DNA of 64,000 bases from Rhizobiales bacterium Ga0077545. Its GTDB lineage: Bacteria; Pseudomonadota; Alphaproteobacteria; Rhizobiales; Methylopilaceae. The position numbers and the translations under genes are program-made. How positions within the stretch are numbered: the first letter of the stretch is position 1; each line of letters begins with the position of its first letter. The notes below the pieces were generated by a model. It was not told where the DNA came from. It saw nothing but the letters and a program-made list of their open reading frames with translations, and made no database searches. The DNA is taken from NCBI GenBank assembly GCA_001464335.1, contig LNEV01000007.1, positions 1-64,000 on the forward strand. Reading direction: 5' to 3'. Shown here piece by piece: positions 43,076 to 56,090 of this stretch.

Positions 43076-43804
43076 TTAGCCCTGTCCCCGCTGTCGCCGC
43101 CGCGACACCAGAAAAGCGATGAACACCGCCACAAGAGACCCTGCAAGGCCATACCACGTCAGGGCATATTCGAGATGGCGATTGGGAAACGACAACTGCG
43201 TCTCCCCCGCCTGCGGCAGGCCGCCGGGCGGCGTGTCGCGGGCATCGATGGTGAAGGGTGCCGCCGATGTCACCTCAAGCCCCCCGGCAATCGCGGCGGC
43301 ATCGCGGGCATAGAACAGGCGCTTGGCGGGCTCGTCGTCGGGCGTGAAGAGGTTGCGGTCCTGCGGCCCTCGCAGCAGGCCCCGCACGACGACGTCCCCG
43401 TCCGGCCGCGCCATCTCTCCGGTGTTCGTCGTCGGAACGAAGCCGCGATTGACGAGAACGGAGGCCGAGCTTCCGGCAATCTCCAGGGGCGTCACGATCC
43501 AGTAGCCCGGCCCGGACAGAGGCCCCTTCGCATTGCTCAGGAGGGTGTAGACGCGGGCTTCGAGATCGTGGCGAAAACGGCCCCGCGCCTCCACCGGCCG
43601 GTATTCCCAGGCATCAAGGTCGATGTTTTCCCAGTCCGCCAGATCGGGCAGCGGAACGGGCGCTTCCGCCGTCCGCGACGCGACGCGCGCGACGAGCGCC
43701 TCTTTCCACTGCAGCCGTTCGAGCTGCCAGGTGCCGAGAGCTATAAGGATGAGGAACGCCACCGAGGCGGCAAAGGTAATCAGAAAAGGAAAGCGCGGGC
43801 CCAT
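43076..43804 (-). CDS. SURF1 family cytochrome oxidase assembly protein
   Basis: A 242-residue protein with two membrane helices (about residues 5-25 and 215-235) and a large periplasmic domain. Conserved SURF1 pieces are LGTWQLERLQWKEALVARVASR, YRPVEARGRFRHDLEARVY, GPGYWIVTPLE, VLVNRGFVP and HLEYALTWYGLAGSLV. It helps haem a insertion into CoxA. The start is either ATG 43804 or an upstream TTG at 43846. It lies downstream of the oxidase genes, as in related genomes, with one unknown gene between. Confidence 0.88.
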   Translation of the reverse strand: MGPRFPFLITFAASVAFLILIALGTWQLERLQWKEALVARVASRTAEAPVPLPDLADWENIDLDAWEYRPVEARGRFRHDLEARVYTLLSNAKGPLSGPGYWIVTPLEIAGSSASVLVNRGFVPTTNTGEMARPDGDVVVRGLLRGPQDRNLFTPDDEPAKRLFYARDAAAIAGGLEVTSAAPFTIDARDTPPGGLPQAGETQLSFPNRHLEYALTWYGLAGSLVAVFIAFLVSRRRQRGQG

Positions 43805-43935
43805 GAGGGTTCTGGTGATCCCCCACGGCCCGCGCGTCAACCCCAACCGCCCCCGCGATTGCCCTCAACATGCAATCGTGAGGACGCAACTGCAAACGAT
43901 GATGAGAGCTTTAGTAAATTCCCGTCACGTGAGGC

Positions 43936-44520
43936 TCACACCGCCGCGGTCTTGATGCGGATGCGCAGATCCTGCTCGGCCGCCAGAGCCTCTTCATAGG
44001 CCTTCCATGCGGCCCGGCAGCAATGCTGGGTAACGGCTAGATCGCTTGCGGCGCGGTCGAGATCCTGAAGCGCGCCTTCGCTGTCGAGGAAACGCGGATC
44101 CAGATTCTTGCTCTCGCCGGTTTCATCGAAGGTCGCGAGCGCCTCCGTCAGCGCATCGCCGGTGCGCACCACCCGCGCTTCGGCTTTGGAAAGCTCCTCA
44201 AGAGCGGCCGCCCGATCCTGCTCGGCGGCGACGAGCTGACGCAAGGTCTGCTCGACAACCTGCGCACTGCCGCGCCATTCGCGGGTGCGTCGTTCGAGAT
44301 CGTCGCGGATGGCCGAAAGCGCCATGCGAAGCGGCTGCCGGGGGGCGTCGCGCAGCGGTGCGTCCTCGGACGCCTTTGCGAGAATTTCCTGCAGCGGCGT
44401 CCGCTGGCGAAGTTCGCGCTCGAAATCCTCACCAATCTTGTCAGCCCAGGATTTACGTTCGGGGGCAAACGGCCCGTAATTTTCGCCCGCCAGCGGGGCA
44501 AGATCCTGCACACTCATCAT
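43936..44520 (-). CDS. Hypothetical helical protein between ctaE and SURF1
   Basis: A 194-residue soluble protein that I do not recognise. From about residue 25 to the end it is helical, with a likely coiled coil (IRDDLERRTREWRGSAQVVEQTLRQLVAAEQDRAAALEELSKAEARVV). There is a CC pair in TQHCCRAAWKAYEE and no membrane segment. GGAG lies 6 nt before the ATG at 44520, which I prefer over an ATG four codons further upstream. A terminator and a 270-bp gap separate it from the oxidase operon, so it probably has its own promoter. Confidence 0.7.
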   Translation of the reverse strand: MMSVQDLAPLAGENYGPFAPERKSWADKIGEDFERELRQRTPLQEILAKASEDAPLRDAPRQPLRMALSAIRDDLERRTREWRGSAQVVEQTLRQLVAAEQDRAAALEELSKAEARVVRTGDALTEALATFDETGESKNLDPRFLDSEGALQDLDRAASDLAVTQHCCRAAWKAYEEALAAEQDLRIRIKTAAV

Positions 44521-44770
44521 TTCAGTCTCCATCCACCGTCGAGAGGGAGAATGAATTCACAAAACGTTAATTACAACTTCTGTCTAACAACACAGTAAAT
44601 TTGTAAGATAATCGCCTGAGATTGCACGACTTTTGGTTGCATGCCACGAGACACCCGAAGGCACTTTCCCCGAGACTTGCAACCTTTTGACGATCATTCA
44701 GAAGCGAAACGGGCTGCGGCCAAGCCCGCAAAGCGCCGAATCCCGTGCCACGACCGGCTCTCGATGGATA

Positions 44771-44800
44771 AAAAAAGCCCTCCCGAATGGGAGGGCTTTT
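44771..44800 (-). terminator. Terminator of the cytochrome oxidase operon
   Basis: AAAAGCCCTCCC (44773-44784) and its complement (44789-44800) with a 4-nt loop; in minus direction a run of seven T follows. It lies 5 nt after the ctaE stop. The rest of 44521-44804 has no gene. Confidence 0.9.
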
Positions 44801-44804
44801 CCGA

Positions 44805-45644
44805 TCAATGGGCGCCGGCGACAGGGCCGCCGTAACCCCAGACGTAGATGGCCGCGAACAGGAACAGCCAGACCACGTCGACAAAGTGCCAGTACCAGGC
44901 AGCCGCCTCGAAGCCGAAATGCTGCTGCGGCGTGAAATCACCCTTGTAGAGGCGCATCAGGCAGACAAACAGCATGATGGTGCCGACGATGACATGGAAG
45001 CCGTGGAAGCCGGTCGCCATGAAGAAGGTCGCGCCGTAGATGTTGCCCGAGAAGTCGAAGGCGGCGTGGCTGTATTCGTAAGCCTGCAGAAGGCTGAACA
45101 GCACGCCCAGGGCAACCGTGATCCAGAGCGCCTGCTTCGCTCCGTTGCGGTCGCCTTCGATGATGGCGTGATGCGCCCAAGTGACCGTCGTGCCGGAGGT
45201 CAGCAGGATCAGCGTGTTGAGCAGCGGCAGGTGCCAGGGATCGAAGGTCGCAATGCTCGCCGGCGGCCAGACACCGCCCGTGGCTTCGGCGCGCAGGAAC
45301 TGGTGGGCGTCATTGGGGAACAGGGCCACGTCGAAATAGGCCCAGAACCACGCCACGAAGAACATCACTTCCGAGGCGATGAACAGGATCATGCCGTAGC
45401 GGTGATGGATCTGCACGACGCGGGTGTGGTCGCCGCGATTGGCTTCGTTGCGGACGTCACGCCACCACATGAACATGGTGTAGAGGACGAGGCCGAGGCC
45501 CGGCAGCATCCACACATAACCGCCGCCATGCATGCCGTAGACCGCGCCGAGCGCGAGCGCGAAGGCACCCATCGCGCCGAGGATCGGCCACGGGCTCAGA
45601 TCAACCAGATGATAATCATGATGCTTTGCGTGGGCATCGGCCAT
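44805..45644 (-). CDS. ctaE: Cytochrome c oxidase subunit III
   Basis: A 279-residue subunit of the aa3-type oxidase with seven helices. Family segments: [63 protein letters not shown] (with the conserved Glu), [21 protein letters not shown] and the C-terminal [22 protein letters not shown]. It is the last gene of the coxB-coxA-ctaB-small protein-ctaG-ctaE cluster. Confidence 0.96.
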   Translation of the reverse strand: MADAHAKHHDYHLVDLSPWPILGAMGAFALALGAVYGMHGGGYVWMLPGLGLVLYTMFMWWRDVRNEANRGDHTRVVQIHHRYGMILFIASEVMFFVAWFWAYFDVALFPNDAHQFLRAEATGGVWPPASIATFDPWHLPLLNTLILLTSGTTVTWAHHAIIEGDRNGAKQALWITVALGVLFSLLQAYEYSHAAFDFSGNIYGATFFMATGFHGFHVIVGTIMLFVCLMRLYKGDFTPQQHFGFEAAAWYWHFVDVVWLFLFAAIYVWGYGGPVAGAH

Positions 45645-45656
45645 GGCGTTTCTCCG

Positions 45657-46229
45657 TCAGATTTTCGGCGCGGAAGGAGCTGCGGCAACTGCTGGCGGCT
45701 CGGTCGCGAAAAAGGTATAGGACAGGGTGATCGTGGTCAGACCGTCGAGCGTCTTGTCGTCCACCAGAGCGGGATCGATGAAGAACTGGACGGGCATGTC
45801 GATCTCTTCGCCTGCGGCGAGCAACTGCTTGTCGAAACAGAAGCAGTGGATCTTGTTGAAGAACCCGCCTGTCACATCCGGCGTGACATTGTAGGTGGCG
45901 GACCCCCACTGATCCTGCGCGGACATGTTCTTGGCGCGGTAAAAGGCAAGAACGGTCTCGCCGACCTTCACATCCATCTCGCGCTGCACGGGCTGGAACT
46001 TCCAGTTCAAACCCGCGGCGGTGTTTGCGTCGAAGCGCACACGGATCACCCGGTCGGTGACCTTGTCGGGCGCGGCACTGGCAACAAGCGGCGTGCCGCC
46101 GAAACCCGTCACGCGGCAGAACATGTCGTAGAGCGGCACGGCCGCAAAGGCGGCGCCGAGCATGCTGAGCCCGAACACGGCGCAGGATGCCGCGACCAGT
46201 TTGTGATTGTTCCTCGGCGCGCTCATCAC
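45657..46229 (-). CDS. ctaG: Cytochrome c oxidase copper chaperone CtaG (Cox11)
   Basis: A 190-residue protein with an N-terminal membrane anchor and a periplasmic beta domain. The copper-binding CFCF motif (NKIHCFCFDKQLL) and the preceding VPLYDMFCRVTGFGGT are diagnostic. It delivers copper to the CuB site of CoxA. Start GTG 46229 or ATG 46226; the former overlaps the stop of the small gene upstream, indicating coupling. Confidence 0.94.
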   Translation of the reverse strand: MMSAPRNNHKLVAASCAVFGLSMLGAAFAAVPLYDMFCRVTGFGGTPLVASAAPDKVTDRVIRVRFDANTAAGLNWKFQPVQREMDVKVGETVLAFYRAKNMSAQDQWGSATYNVTPDVTGGFFNKIHCFCFDKQLLAAGEEIDMPVQFFIDPALVDDKTLDGLTTITLSYTFFATEPPAVAAAPSAPKI

Positions 46230-46387
46230 AGGGGCCTGTTCACGACGTCCCCGCCAAGGCGGAACAGGGTGATGAGGTAGAACAGGACGACAAGCCCGCC
46301 GAGCACCAGCGCGAGCGCGATGTTGCGCGCGCGGCGGCGGCGCTTCTGTTCATCGGAAAGAACCAATCCCTTGTCCGGCTCTGCCAT
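46226..46387 (-). CDS. Small CoxF-like membrane protein
   Basis: A 53-residue protein between ctaB and ctaG. It starts MAEPDKGLVLSDEQKRRRRARN, followed by one transmembrane helix (IALALVLGGLVVLFYLITLFRLG) and a short tail. Small proteins of this kind at this spot are known in alphaproteobacterial cox clusters (CoxF). The start is 3 nt after the ctaB stop and the stop overlaps ctaG. A role in oxidase assembly is inferred from position only. Confidence 0.8.
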   Translation of the reverse strand: MAEPDKGLVLSDEQKRRRRARNIALALVLGGLVVLFYLITLFRLGGDVVNRPL

Positions 46388-46390
46388 CGC

Positions 46391-47326
46391 TCAGGCTCCC
46401 GCTGAAAACAGCGCCTCGCCAAGCAAGGTGGCGTAGAGCACGAAGAGGTAAAGGATCGAATAGGCGAAAAGATCGCGCGCCGCCTTGATCGCGGGCGCAC
46501 CCTCGCGCACGCGGAAGACGCGGATGGCGAGCATCAGGAACAGCGCTCCCATGCCGATCGACACCGCACCATAGGTCAGGCCACCGAAGCCCATCGCGAA
46601 CGGCACGACGGCGAGCGGCACGAGAATGAGCGAATAGATCAGGATCTGGCGGCGGGTTTCCGCCTCGCCGGCGACAACCGGCAGCATCGGCACGCCGGCG
46701 CGCGCATAATCCTCGGACTTCACGAGCGCCAGCGCCCAGAAATGCGGCGGCGTCCAGATGAAGATGATGAGAAACAGAACCACGCTCTCGACACTGATCG
46801 AGCCTGTCACCGCGACCCAGCCGACCATGGGCGGGAACGCGCCGGCCGCACCGCCGATGACGATGTTCTGCACCGTCCAGCGCTTCAGCCACATCGAATA
46901 GATGACGACATAGAAGAAGATCGTGAAGGCGAGCAGCGCGGCCGCCTGCCAGTTCGCGGCCAGCAGAAGCGTCAGCACGGAGCCAACCGCCAGGACGAGG
47001 CCGAAGGCAAGCGCCTCACCCGGCTCCATGCGGCCCGCCGGGACCGGACGCCCGCGCGTGCGCGTCATGATCGCGTCGATGTCCGCGTCCCACCACATGT
47101 TGAGGGCGCCCGAGGCACCCGCGCCGATGGCGATGCAGAACAGCGAGACGGCAGCAAGAACCGGATGCAGCCCGCCCGGTGCCAGCACCATGCCGACAAG
47201 GGCGGTGAACACGACAAGCGACATGACCCGCGGCTTCAGCAGCGTCACGAAATCACGCACTTCCGCGCGGCTCGGTTCAGCAAAGCCGCCGGCTGCAAGG
47301 GGAAGATGTTCGTTCGTCAGGCTCAT
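46391..47326 (-). CDS. ctaB: Protohaem IX farnesyltransferase (haem O synthase)
   Basis: A 311-residue membrane prenyltransferase with about nine helices. The first Asp-rich motif is [25 protein letters not shown] (about 85-110) and [20 protein letters not shown] starts the core. It adds the farnesyl chain to haem b, the first step towards haem a for CoxA. Encoded after coxA with an 87-bp gap. Confidence 0.95.
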   Translation of the reverse strand: MSLTNEHLPLAAGGFAEPSRAEVRDFVTLLKPRVMSLVVFTALVGMVLAPGGLHPVLAAVSLFCIAIGAGASGALNMWWDADIDAIMTRTRGRPVPAGRMEPGEALAFGLVLAVGSVLTLLLAANWQAAALLAFTIFFYVVIYSMWLKRWTVQNIVIGGAAGAFPPMVGWVAVTGSISVESVVLFLIIFIWTPPHFWALALVKSEDYARAGVPMLPVVAGEAETRRQILIYSLILVPLAVVPFAMGFGGLTYGAVSIGMGALFLMLAIRVFRVREGAPAIKAARDLFAYSILYLFVLYATLLGEALFSAGA

Positions 47327-47413
47327 GAGCCGAAAAGGTCCTTGAGGTTCAACTGGCCCGGCCGGAGCAGTGCCCCGGCCGCGCTTGAGATCGTCAGTTT
47401 CCTGACCCGCGGC

Positions 47414-49965
<2,552 letters not shown>

Positions 49966-50048
49966 GTCGGAAGCGCTCTCCTGAGCGAGGCGGTGCCAAG
50001 AAAATACGGCATTGGGAAGGCCCTCTGCCGCATGCTGGCCGTTTCAAA

Positions 50049-50064
50049 CACAAAGGTCTTTGTG
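50049..50064. promoter_or_regulatory. Palindrome upstream of coxB
   Basis: CACAAAG-GT-CTTTGTG has perfect 7-bp arms. It lies 84-99 bp before coxB and 180 bp before the divergent IalB-like gene. It has the shape of an operator, but I cannot name the regulator. Confidence 0.4.
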
Positions 50065-50243
50065 CTGCAACTTTGGGGTAGTTCCAGACTGTGCGGCATA
50101 TGGGCGCGAAATTAAAGAGTGTGGACGACGCAAAATTTTCCGCCGGCTTTCCTGCCCTTGACTCGCCATCACTGTCTGTTAGGCGGACCTTCGATAGAAG
50201 GCTTCGCAACCTCTGCGCAGCCTCCTCGGAGCGCCCTTTTTCC

Positions 50244-50753
50244 ATGCCCTTTTTTCTGCGCCTGCCCGGCTTTGCCGCATCCCTTCTGGCTCTCGGTTTC
50301 CTCTCGGCAGGGCCTGCCGCCGCTCAGGGCGTTATCAAGGAAACGCATGCCGACTGGCAGATTCGCTGCGACACACCGCCCGGCGCAAAGGCCGAACAGT
50401 GTGCCCTCGTGCAGAGCGTCACCGCCGAAGACCGTCCCAATGTCGGGCTGTCGATCATCGTTCTGAAGCTTGCCGACAACAAAAGCCGCCTTCTGCGCGT
50501 TCTTGCGCCGCTTGGTGTGCTGCTTCCGGCAGGGCTTGGCCTGCGAATCGACGACGCCGAAATCGGACGCGCCGGGTTCGTTCGCTGCCTGCCGGACGGC
50601 TGCGTGGCGGAGGTCGTGATGGACGAGAACCTGCTTACGAAAATGCGCACCGGCAAGAACGCGGTCTTCATCATCTTCCAGACCCCGGAAGAGGGAATCG
50701 GCATTCCCGTTTCGCTGAACGGATTCGGCCCGGGCTTCGACAAGCTTCCCTGA
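50244..50753 (+). CDS. Invasion-associated locus B (IalB) family protein
   Basis: A 169-residue periplasmic protein with a signal peptide (LRLPGFAASLLALGFLSAGPAAAQG). The mature part has the IalB pattern: HADWQIRCDTPPGAKAEQCALVQSVTAEDRPNVGLSIIVLK, then RLLRVLAPLGVLLPAGLGLRIDD and a pair of cysteines in FVRCLPDGCVAEVVMDENLL. The family is widespread in alphaproteobacteria and not tied to invasion in most. The ATG at 50244 was chosen for the signal peptide. Not linked to neighbours. Confidence 0.85.
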   Translation: MPFFLRLPGFAASLLALGFLSAGPAAAQGVIKETHADWQIRCDTPPGAKAEQCALVQSVTAEDRPNVGLSIIVLKLADNKSRLLRVLAPLGVLLPAGLGLRIDDAEIGRAGFVRCLPDGCVAEVVMDENLLTKMRTGKNAVFIIFQTPEEGIGIPVSLNGFGPGFDKLP

Positions 50754-50765
50754 ACGCTTGCCCAC

Positions 50766-51323
50766 TCAGGATGAGGTCTTGAGAAAGATCAACTGCGCCT
50801 CTCCGTAGGGACGGGTTTCGATTTCCTCGAACCCGCTTGGCACCTCGAAGGGCACATTGCCGGCTTCTTCCACCACGACAAGCGCGTCGGGTGCGAGCCA
50901 GCCGCCGTCTCGGGCAGAGGTCAGCGCTTTTTCCGCAAGTCCCTTGCCATAGGGCGGGTCGGCAAAAACCAGTGAAAAAGGCTCGTTCGGATGCACGGCC
51001 CCAAGCTTGGTCGCATCGCGCCTGAAGATCCGGCTTGCCCCGGCAACGCCCAATGCCTCGACATTTCCGCGCAACAGACCCCGCGCCTCGACGCCATCCT
51101 CGACGAACAGCGTGAACGCCGCGCCCCGCGACAGGGCCTCGAGCCCCAGCGCGCCGGTCCCTGAGAAAAGATCAAGCACCCGAGCCCCGGAGACCGGATC
51201 CTCGTAGGAATGGGCGAGCACATTGAACAGGGTCTCGCGCAGGCGGTCGGAGGTCGGCCGCACGCGATAGGTCTTCGGCGTTTTCAAAGCATGGCCTTTG
51301 AAGCGGCCCGCGATGATGCGCAC
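50766..51323 (-). CDS. rsmD: 16S rRNA (guanine966-N2)-methyltransferase RsmD
   Basis: A 185-residue SAM-dependent enzyme that methylates G966 of 16S rRNA. Motifs: MRIIAGRFKGHALKTP start, RPTSDRLRETLFNVL, VLDLFSGTGALGLEALSRGA (SAM loop) and the catalytic DPPYGKG. It starts 3 nt after the stop of the pseudouridine synthase, a common alphaproteobacterial pair. Confidence 0.95.
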   Translation of the reverse strand: MRIIAGRFKGHALKTPKTYRVRPTSDRLRETLFNVLAHSYEDPVSGARVLDLFSGTGALGLEALSRGAAFTLFVEDGVEARGLLRGNVEALGVAGASRIFRRDATKLGAVHPNEPFSLVFADPPYGKGLAEKALTSARDGGWLAPDALVVVEEAGNVPFEVPSGFEEIETRPYGEAQLIFLKTSS

Positions 51324-51326
51324 CGA

Positions 51327-53201
<1,875 letters not shown>

Positions 53202-53245
53202 GGCGACCGCCTAGCATGAGTGCGCGCGGGCGCGAAGGGGAACAT

Positions 53246-53698
53246 ATGGCTCATCGCGATTTCATGGCCCTTGCGCTTGAAGAAGCCCGCGCCGCTGCGG
53301 CCCGCGGCGAGGTGCCCGTGGGCGCCCTGATCGCCCGGAACGGCGAGGTGCTGGCCCAGGCCGGAAACCGCACCCGCGAGCTGAACGACCCGACCGCCCA
53401 CGCCGAAGTGCTCGCGATCCGCGCGGCTGCCGCGACACTCGGATCAGAACGGCTCATCGGCTGCGATCTGTGGGTCACGCTCGAGCCATGTCCGATGTGT
53501 GCCGCGGCGATCTCGTTCGCCCGAATCCGCCGGCTTTATTTCGGCGCCGAAGACACGAAAGGCGGCGCGGTCGTGTCGGGCGCGCGTCTTTACGACTTGC
53601 CGACCTGTCATCACGCCCCCGATGTCTATGGCGGGTTCGGCGAGAGCGAGGCGGCCGACATGCTGCGCACCTTCTTCCGCGAGCGCCGACAGCCTTAA
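53246..53698 (+). CDS. tadA: tRNA-adenosine deaminase TadA
   Basis: A 150-residue zinc enzyme that converts A34 to inosine in tRNA-Arg(ACG). The zinc and catalytic residues are in TAHAEV (H52, E54) and EPCPMC (C82, C85). Length and segments (EEARAAAARGEVPVGALI, RIRRLYFGAEDTKGGAVVSGARLYDLPTCHHAPDVYGG) are typical. I chose the ATG at 53246, with AAGGGGAA just upstream. Its stop overlaps the stop of the convergent gene (TTAA). Confidence 0.94.
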   Translation: MAHRDFMALALEEARAAAARGEVPVGALIARNGEVLAQAGNRTRELNDPTAHAEVLAIRAAAATLGSERLIGCDLWVTLEPCPMCAAAISFARIRRLYFGAEDTKGGAVVSGARLYDLPTCHHAPDVYGGFGESEAADMLRTFFRERRQP

Positions 53699-54723
53699 GT
53701 CGCGCCCGCGCGTCGCGCGAAGGCCCAGGCCATGGCCGCCAGAGGCCTCAGATGCAAGCCGGTGCGTAGCGCCTTTCGATCCTGTGACATGCCCTCAAGA
53801 ACCGCCATGCGGAACAGGCTGTAGGCGAAATAGGTCTCGAAATGCGGGATCGTCTTGAGGCCCGTCCTGTGCACGTAGGCCGCCGTGTATGCATCGAGCG
53901 CCGGAATGCCGAGTTCGGCCATATCCTGCTCGTTGATGCCTTTCCCGCCGTTCGCCGTGCTCAGCAAAATCCAGGTGATGAAATGATAGACCGCGTCCGC
54001 CACCGGATCGCCGAGCCCGGCATATTGCCAGTTCAGCACGCCTATCACCTGGGGCTCGGTCGGATGGAACAGCACGTTCTCGATCCTGAAATCGCCGTGG
54101 ACGACGCGCGGCTGCCGATCTGCAGGCAGATTGCGCGGCAGCCATGCGATCAGCTGGTCCATCTCCGGCACAGCTTCCGTTGCGCCTGCGAGATAGAGCT
54201 TGGTGCACAGATCGACCTGCTCGGAAACGTAGTTACGACCATTGGTCGCCGACCCAACGCCGATCACACGCGGATCGAGCATGTGAAGCTGGGCAAGAAC
54301 CGCGTTCAGCGAATCGTAGGCCTTGTTGCGGAAGGCGGCGCTCGCGCCCGGCATCGCGGGATCGGTGTAGTGACGGCCCTCGATATGGGCGGTCACGTAG
54401 AACGCATTGCCGAGCAGCTTGTCGTGATCGCAATAGATAAGCGGCTGCGACACAGGGAAACCGCGCTGGTGCAGGGCTGCGAGAACGCGGAATTCGCGCT
54501 CGAGCGTCTCGGGGTCCACGCTTTCCCCGGCGCGGCGCAGGACATAGCGATTGTCGGGCGTCGAGACGATAAAGGTCGTGCTGGCGTCCGGCTTGGCAGG
54601 ATGAAGACTGAGTGGCGCCCGAAAACTCGGAATCGTACGGGACAAAAACGCTTCCAGGGGGCCGGGGTCGAGTTCGACCAGCCAATCGCCTCCGCTTTCG
54701 CGTTTTGCCGCCGACGCGCCCAT
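53695..54723 (-). CDS. APH-like phosphotransferase (ACAD10 type)
   Basis: A 342-residue protein with the kinase-like fold of aminoglycoside phosphotransferases. Lys/Arg region YVLRRAG, then EFRVLAALHQRGFPVSQPLIYCDH, and the catalytic loop VVHGDFRIENVLFHPTEPQVIGVLNWQYAGLGDP. The catalytic Asp211 and Asn216 are present, but the metal-binding Asp, normally in VLDWE, is Asn231 (VLNWQ). Members of this branch are linked to acyl-CoA metabolism (ACAD10); the substrate here is unknown, and activity is doubtful. Divergent from the LysR gene. Confidence 0.8.
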   Translation of the reverse strand: MGASAAKRESGGDWLVELDPGPLEAFLSRTIPSFRAPLSLHPAKPDASTTFIVSTPDNRYVLRRAGESVDPETLEREFRVLAALHQRGFPVSQPLIYCDHDKLLGNAFYVTAHIEGRHYTDPAMPGASAAFRNKAYDSLNAVLAQLHMLDPRVIGVGSATNGRNYVSEQVDLCTKLYLAGATEAVPEMDQLIAWLPRNLPADRQPRVVHGDFRIENVLFHPTEPQVIGVLNWQYAGLGDPVADAVYHFITWILLSTANGGKGINEQDMAELGIPALDAYTAAYVHRTGLKTIPHFETYFAYSLFRMAVLEGMSQDRKALRTGLHLRPLAAMAWAFARRAGAT

Positions 54724-54894
54724 CTGCCCCGTCCCTTAACCCGGCGCTGAGCATAGCGGCCGATTCCTTACCGTTCCGCGAAGATTAAGGCGGTCAGCTA
54801 AAATTGCATTTTCGCAATAGATTTCCGGCATGGTGGCGAGGAACAGGTTATAGAGCGGAAGGCGCACGCACGCGCCCGGCACGAGGGTCATGCA

Positions 54895-55812
54895 ATGCTG
54901 TCCTGGGAGGATTTCCGCCTTGTGAAGGCTCTGGCCGAAAGCCGGTCACTCGCGGGCGCCGCCGACAGCCTCGGGGTAAATTCCTCGACCGTTTTCCGGC
55001 GCCTGCGGACCCTTGAAGAAGGGCTTGGCGCGAAACTCTTCGACAAGAGGCGCGGCGGCTATCAGCTTACGCCCACCGGCGAGGAAATGGCCGAACTGTC
55101 CGCCCGCATGGCCGAGGACGTTGCCAGCTTCGAACGCCGCGCAGCCGGTGCCGATCTTCGTCCTTCCGGCGATCTTCGCGTCACGACGAACGATTCCTTC
55201 CTCGCCTACGAACTCTCTTCCGTGTTCGCGGCCTTCGGCGAGGCCTATCCCGACATCCGGCTGGAAATCATTCTTGGCAATCAGGCGCTCAATCTGTCGC
55301 GTCGCGATGCCGATATTGCAATTCGCGCCACCGAGCAGCCGCCCGATACTCTGATCGGCCGCCGCCTCGCGGACATTGCCTGGGCCGTGTACGGGCCTGA
55401 CGGCAGTCCGACCGTGCATGGCTTGGACGAGTTGAAGGGCCGCCGCTGGGTCACACCCGGCCCGCCGCTCGGCGGCATCGAGAGCGTTGCCGTCATCCGC
55501 GAGATCGTCGATCCGCGGAACATCGTCTATACTGTCAATACGGTTCTGGGGCTTGCCGAGGCCATCAAGGCCGGAATCGGGATTGGCCCCCTGCCCTGCT
55601 ATATTGGCACGCATTTCGGCCTGGCGCGCATCGCCGAATGCCCGCCGCCCAAGCGCCCGGCCTCGCTGTGGATTCTTACGCACGCCGACATCCGGGGCAG
55701 TGCGCGCGTGCGGGCCTTCATGGATTTCGTCGGCAACGAACTCGGCAAGAAGCGGGCGGTGTTTGAGGGAAAACTGGACTCACATAAAAATGGCGGGCTC
55801 GCGCAGGAGTAA
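54895..55812 (+). CDS. LysR family transcriptional regulator
   Basis: A 305-residue regulator. The N-terminal winged HTH is clear (WEDFRLVKALAESRSLAGAADSLGVNSSTVFRRLRTLEEGLGAKLFDKRRGGYQLTPTGEEM), followed by a substrate-binding domain with LRVTTNDSFLAYELSSVFAAFGEAYPDIRLEI. These regulators usually control a divergent gene; the divergent neighbour is the APH-like gene, 171 bp away. A GC-rich hairpin overlaps its stop codon and has a copy at 58068. Confidence 0.9.
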   Translation: MLSWEDFRLVKALAESRSLAGAADSLGVNSSTVFRRLRTLEEGLGAKLFDKRRGGYQLTPTGEEMAELSARMAEDVASFERRAAGADLRPSGDLRVTTNDSFLAYELSSVFAAFGEAYPDIRLEIILGNQALNLSRRDADIAIRATEQPPDTLIGRRLADIAWAVYGPDGSPTVHGLDELKGRRWVTPGPPLGGIESVAVIREIVDPRNIVYTVNTVLGLAEAIKAGIGIGPLPCYIGTHFGLARIAECPPPKRPASLWILTHADIRGSARVRAFMDFVGNELGKKRAVFEGKLDSHKNGGLAQE

Positions 55813-55824
55813 TGCGAGCCCGCC
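55792..55824. terminator. Hairpin at the LysR stop codon
   Basis: GGCGGGCTCGC (55792-55802) and its complement (55814-55824) form an 11-bp stem. A second stem ACCGTGGCC / GGCCACGGT follows at 55830-55855. They end the LysR gene and, from the other side, the chemoreceptor unit. No T-run is present. Confidence 0.55.
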
Positions 55825-55857
55825 ACAGGACCGTGGCCTTGGGTCAGGCCACGGTCG

Positions 55858-56090
55858 TCACGGCACGGCTGCAGGCTGCGCCCGTGCCAGGGTGTCGGCT
55901 TCGACGGCGCACAGATGCTCCGTTGCGATGACGAGGCCGATCCGCGAGGCGGATTCGACCGACAATTCGTGGGTGATCGTTTTTCCCCAGACCTTGAGGA
56001 GTTCGACGAATCGGCGCTGTGCGCACGCCCTGCCGGTTCGGCAAGCTCGCCGACGAGCTTCAGATGCCTCAGCGGCCTGGAGGTTCCCAT
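55858..56090 (-). pseudogene. Frameshifted copy of the chemoreceptor-coupled small gene
   Basis: Read from the ATG at 56090 (TGATG overlap with the chemoreceptor stop) it starts [19 protein letters not shown], like the intact copy at 58357 ([19 protein letters not shown]). Near 56010-56017 there are 8 extra bases compared with the intact copy, which shifts the frame. Behind this point the other frame continues the same protein (VELLKVWGKTITHELSVESASR, then GLVIATEHLCAVEAD) and ends at 55858. No start codon exists in the second frame. It is a broken gene, a programmed frameshift or a sequence error. Confidence 0.7.

Noticed and set aside
55599..56090. A 163-codon gene from the ATG at 56090
   Set aside because: Only the first 25 residues match the intact 71-residue protein; behind the 8-bp insertion the frame runs antisense through LysR with no conservation. 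Reported as a pseudogene.
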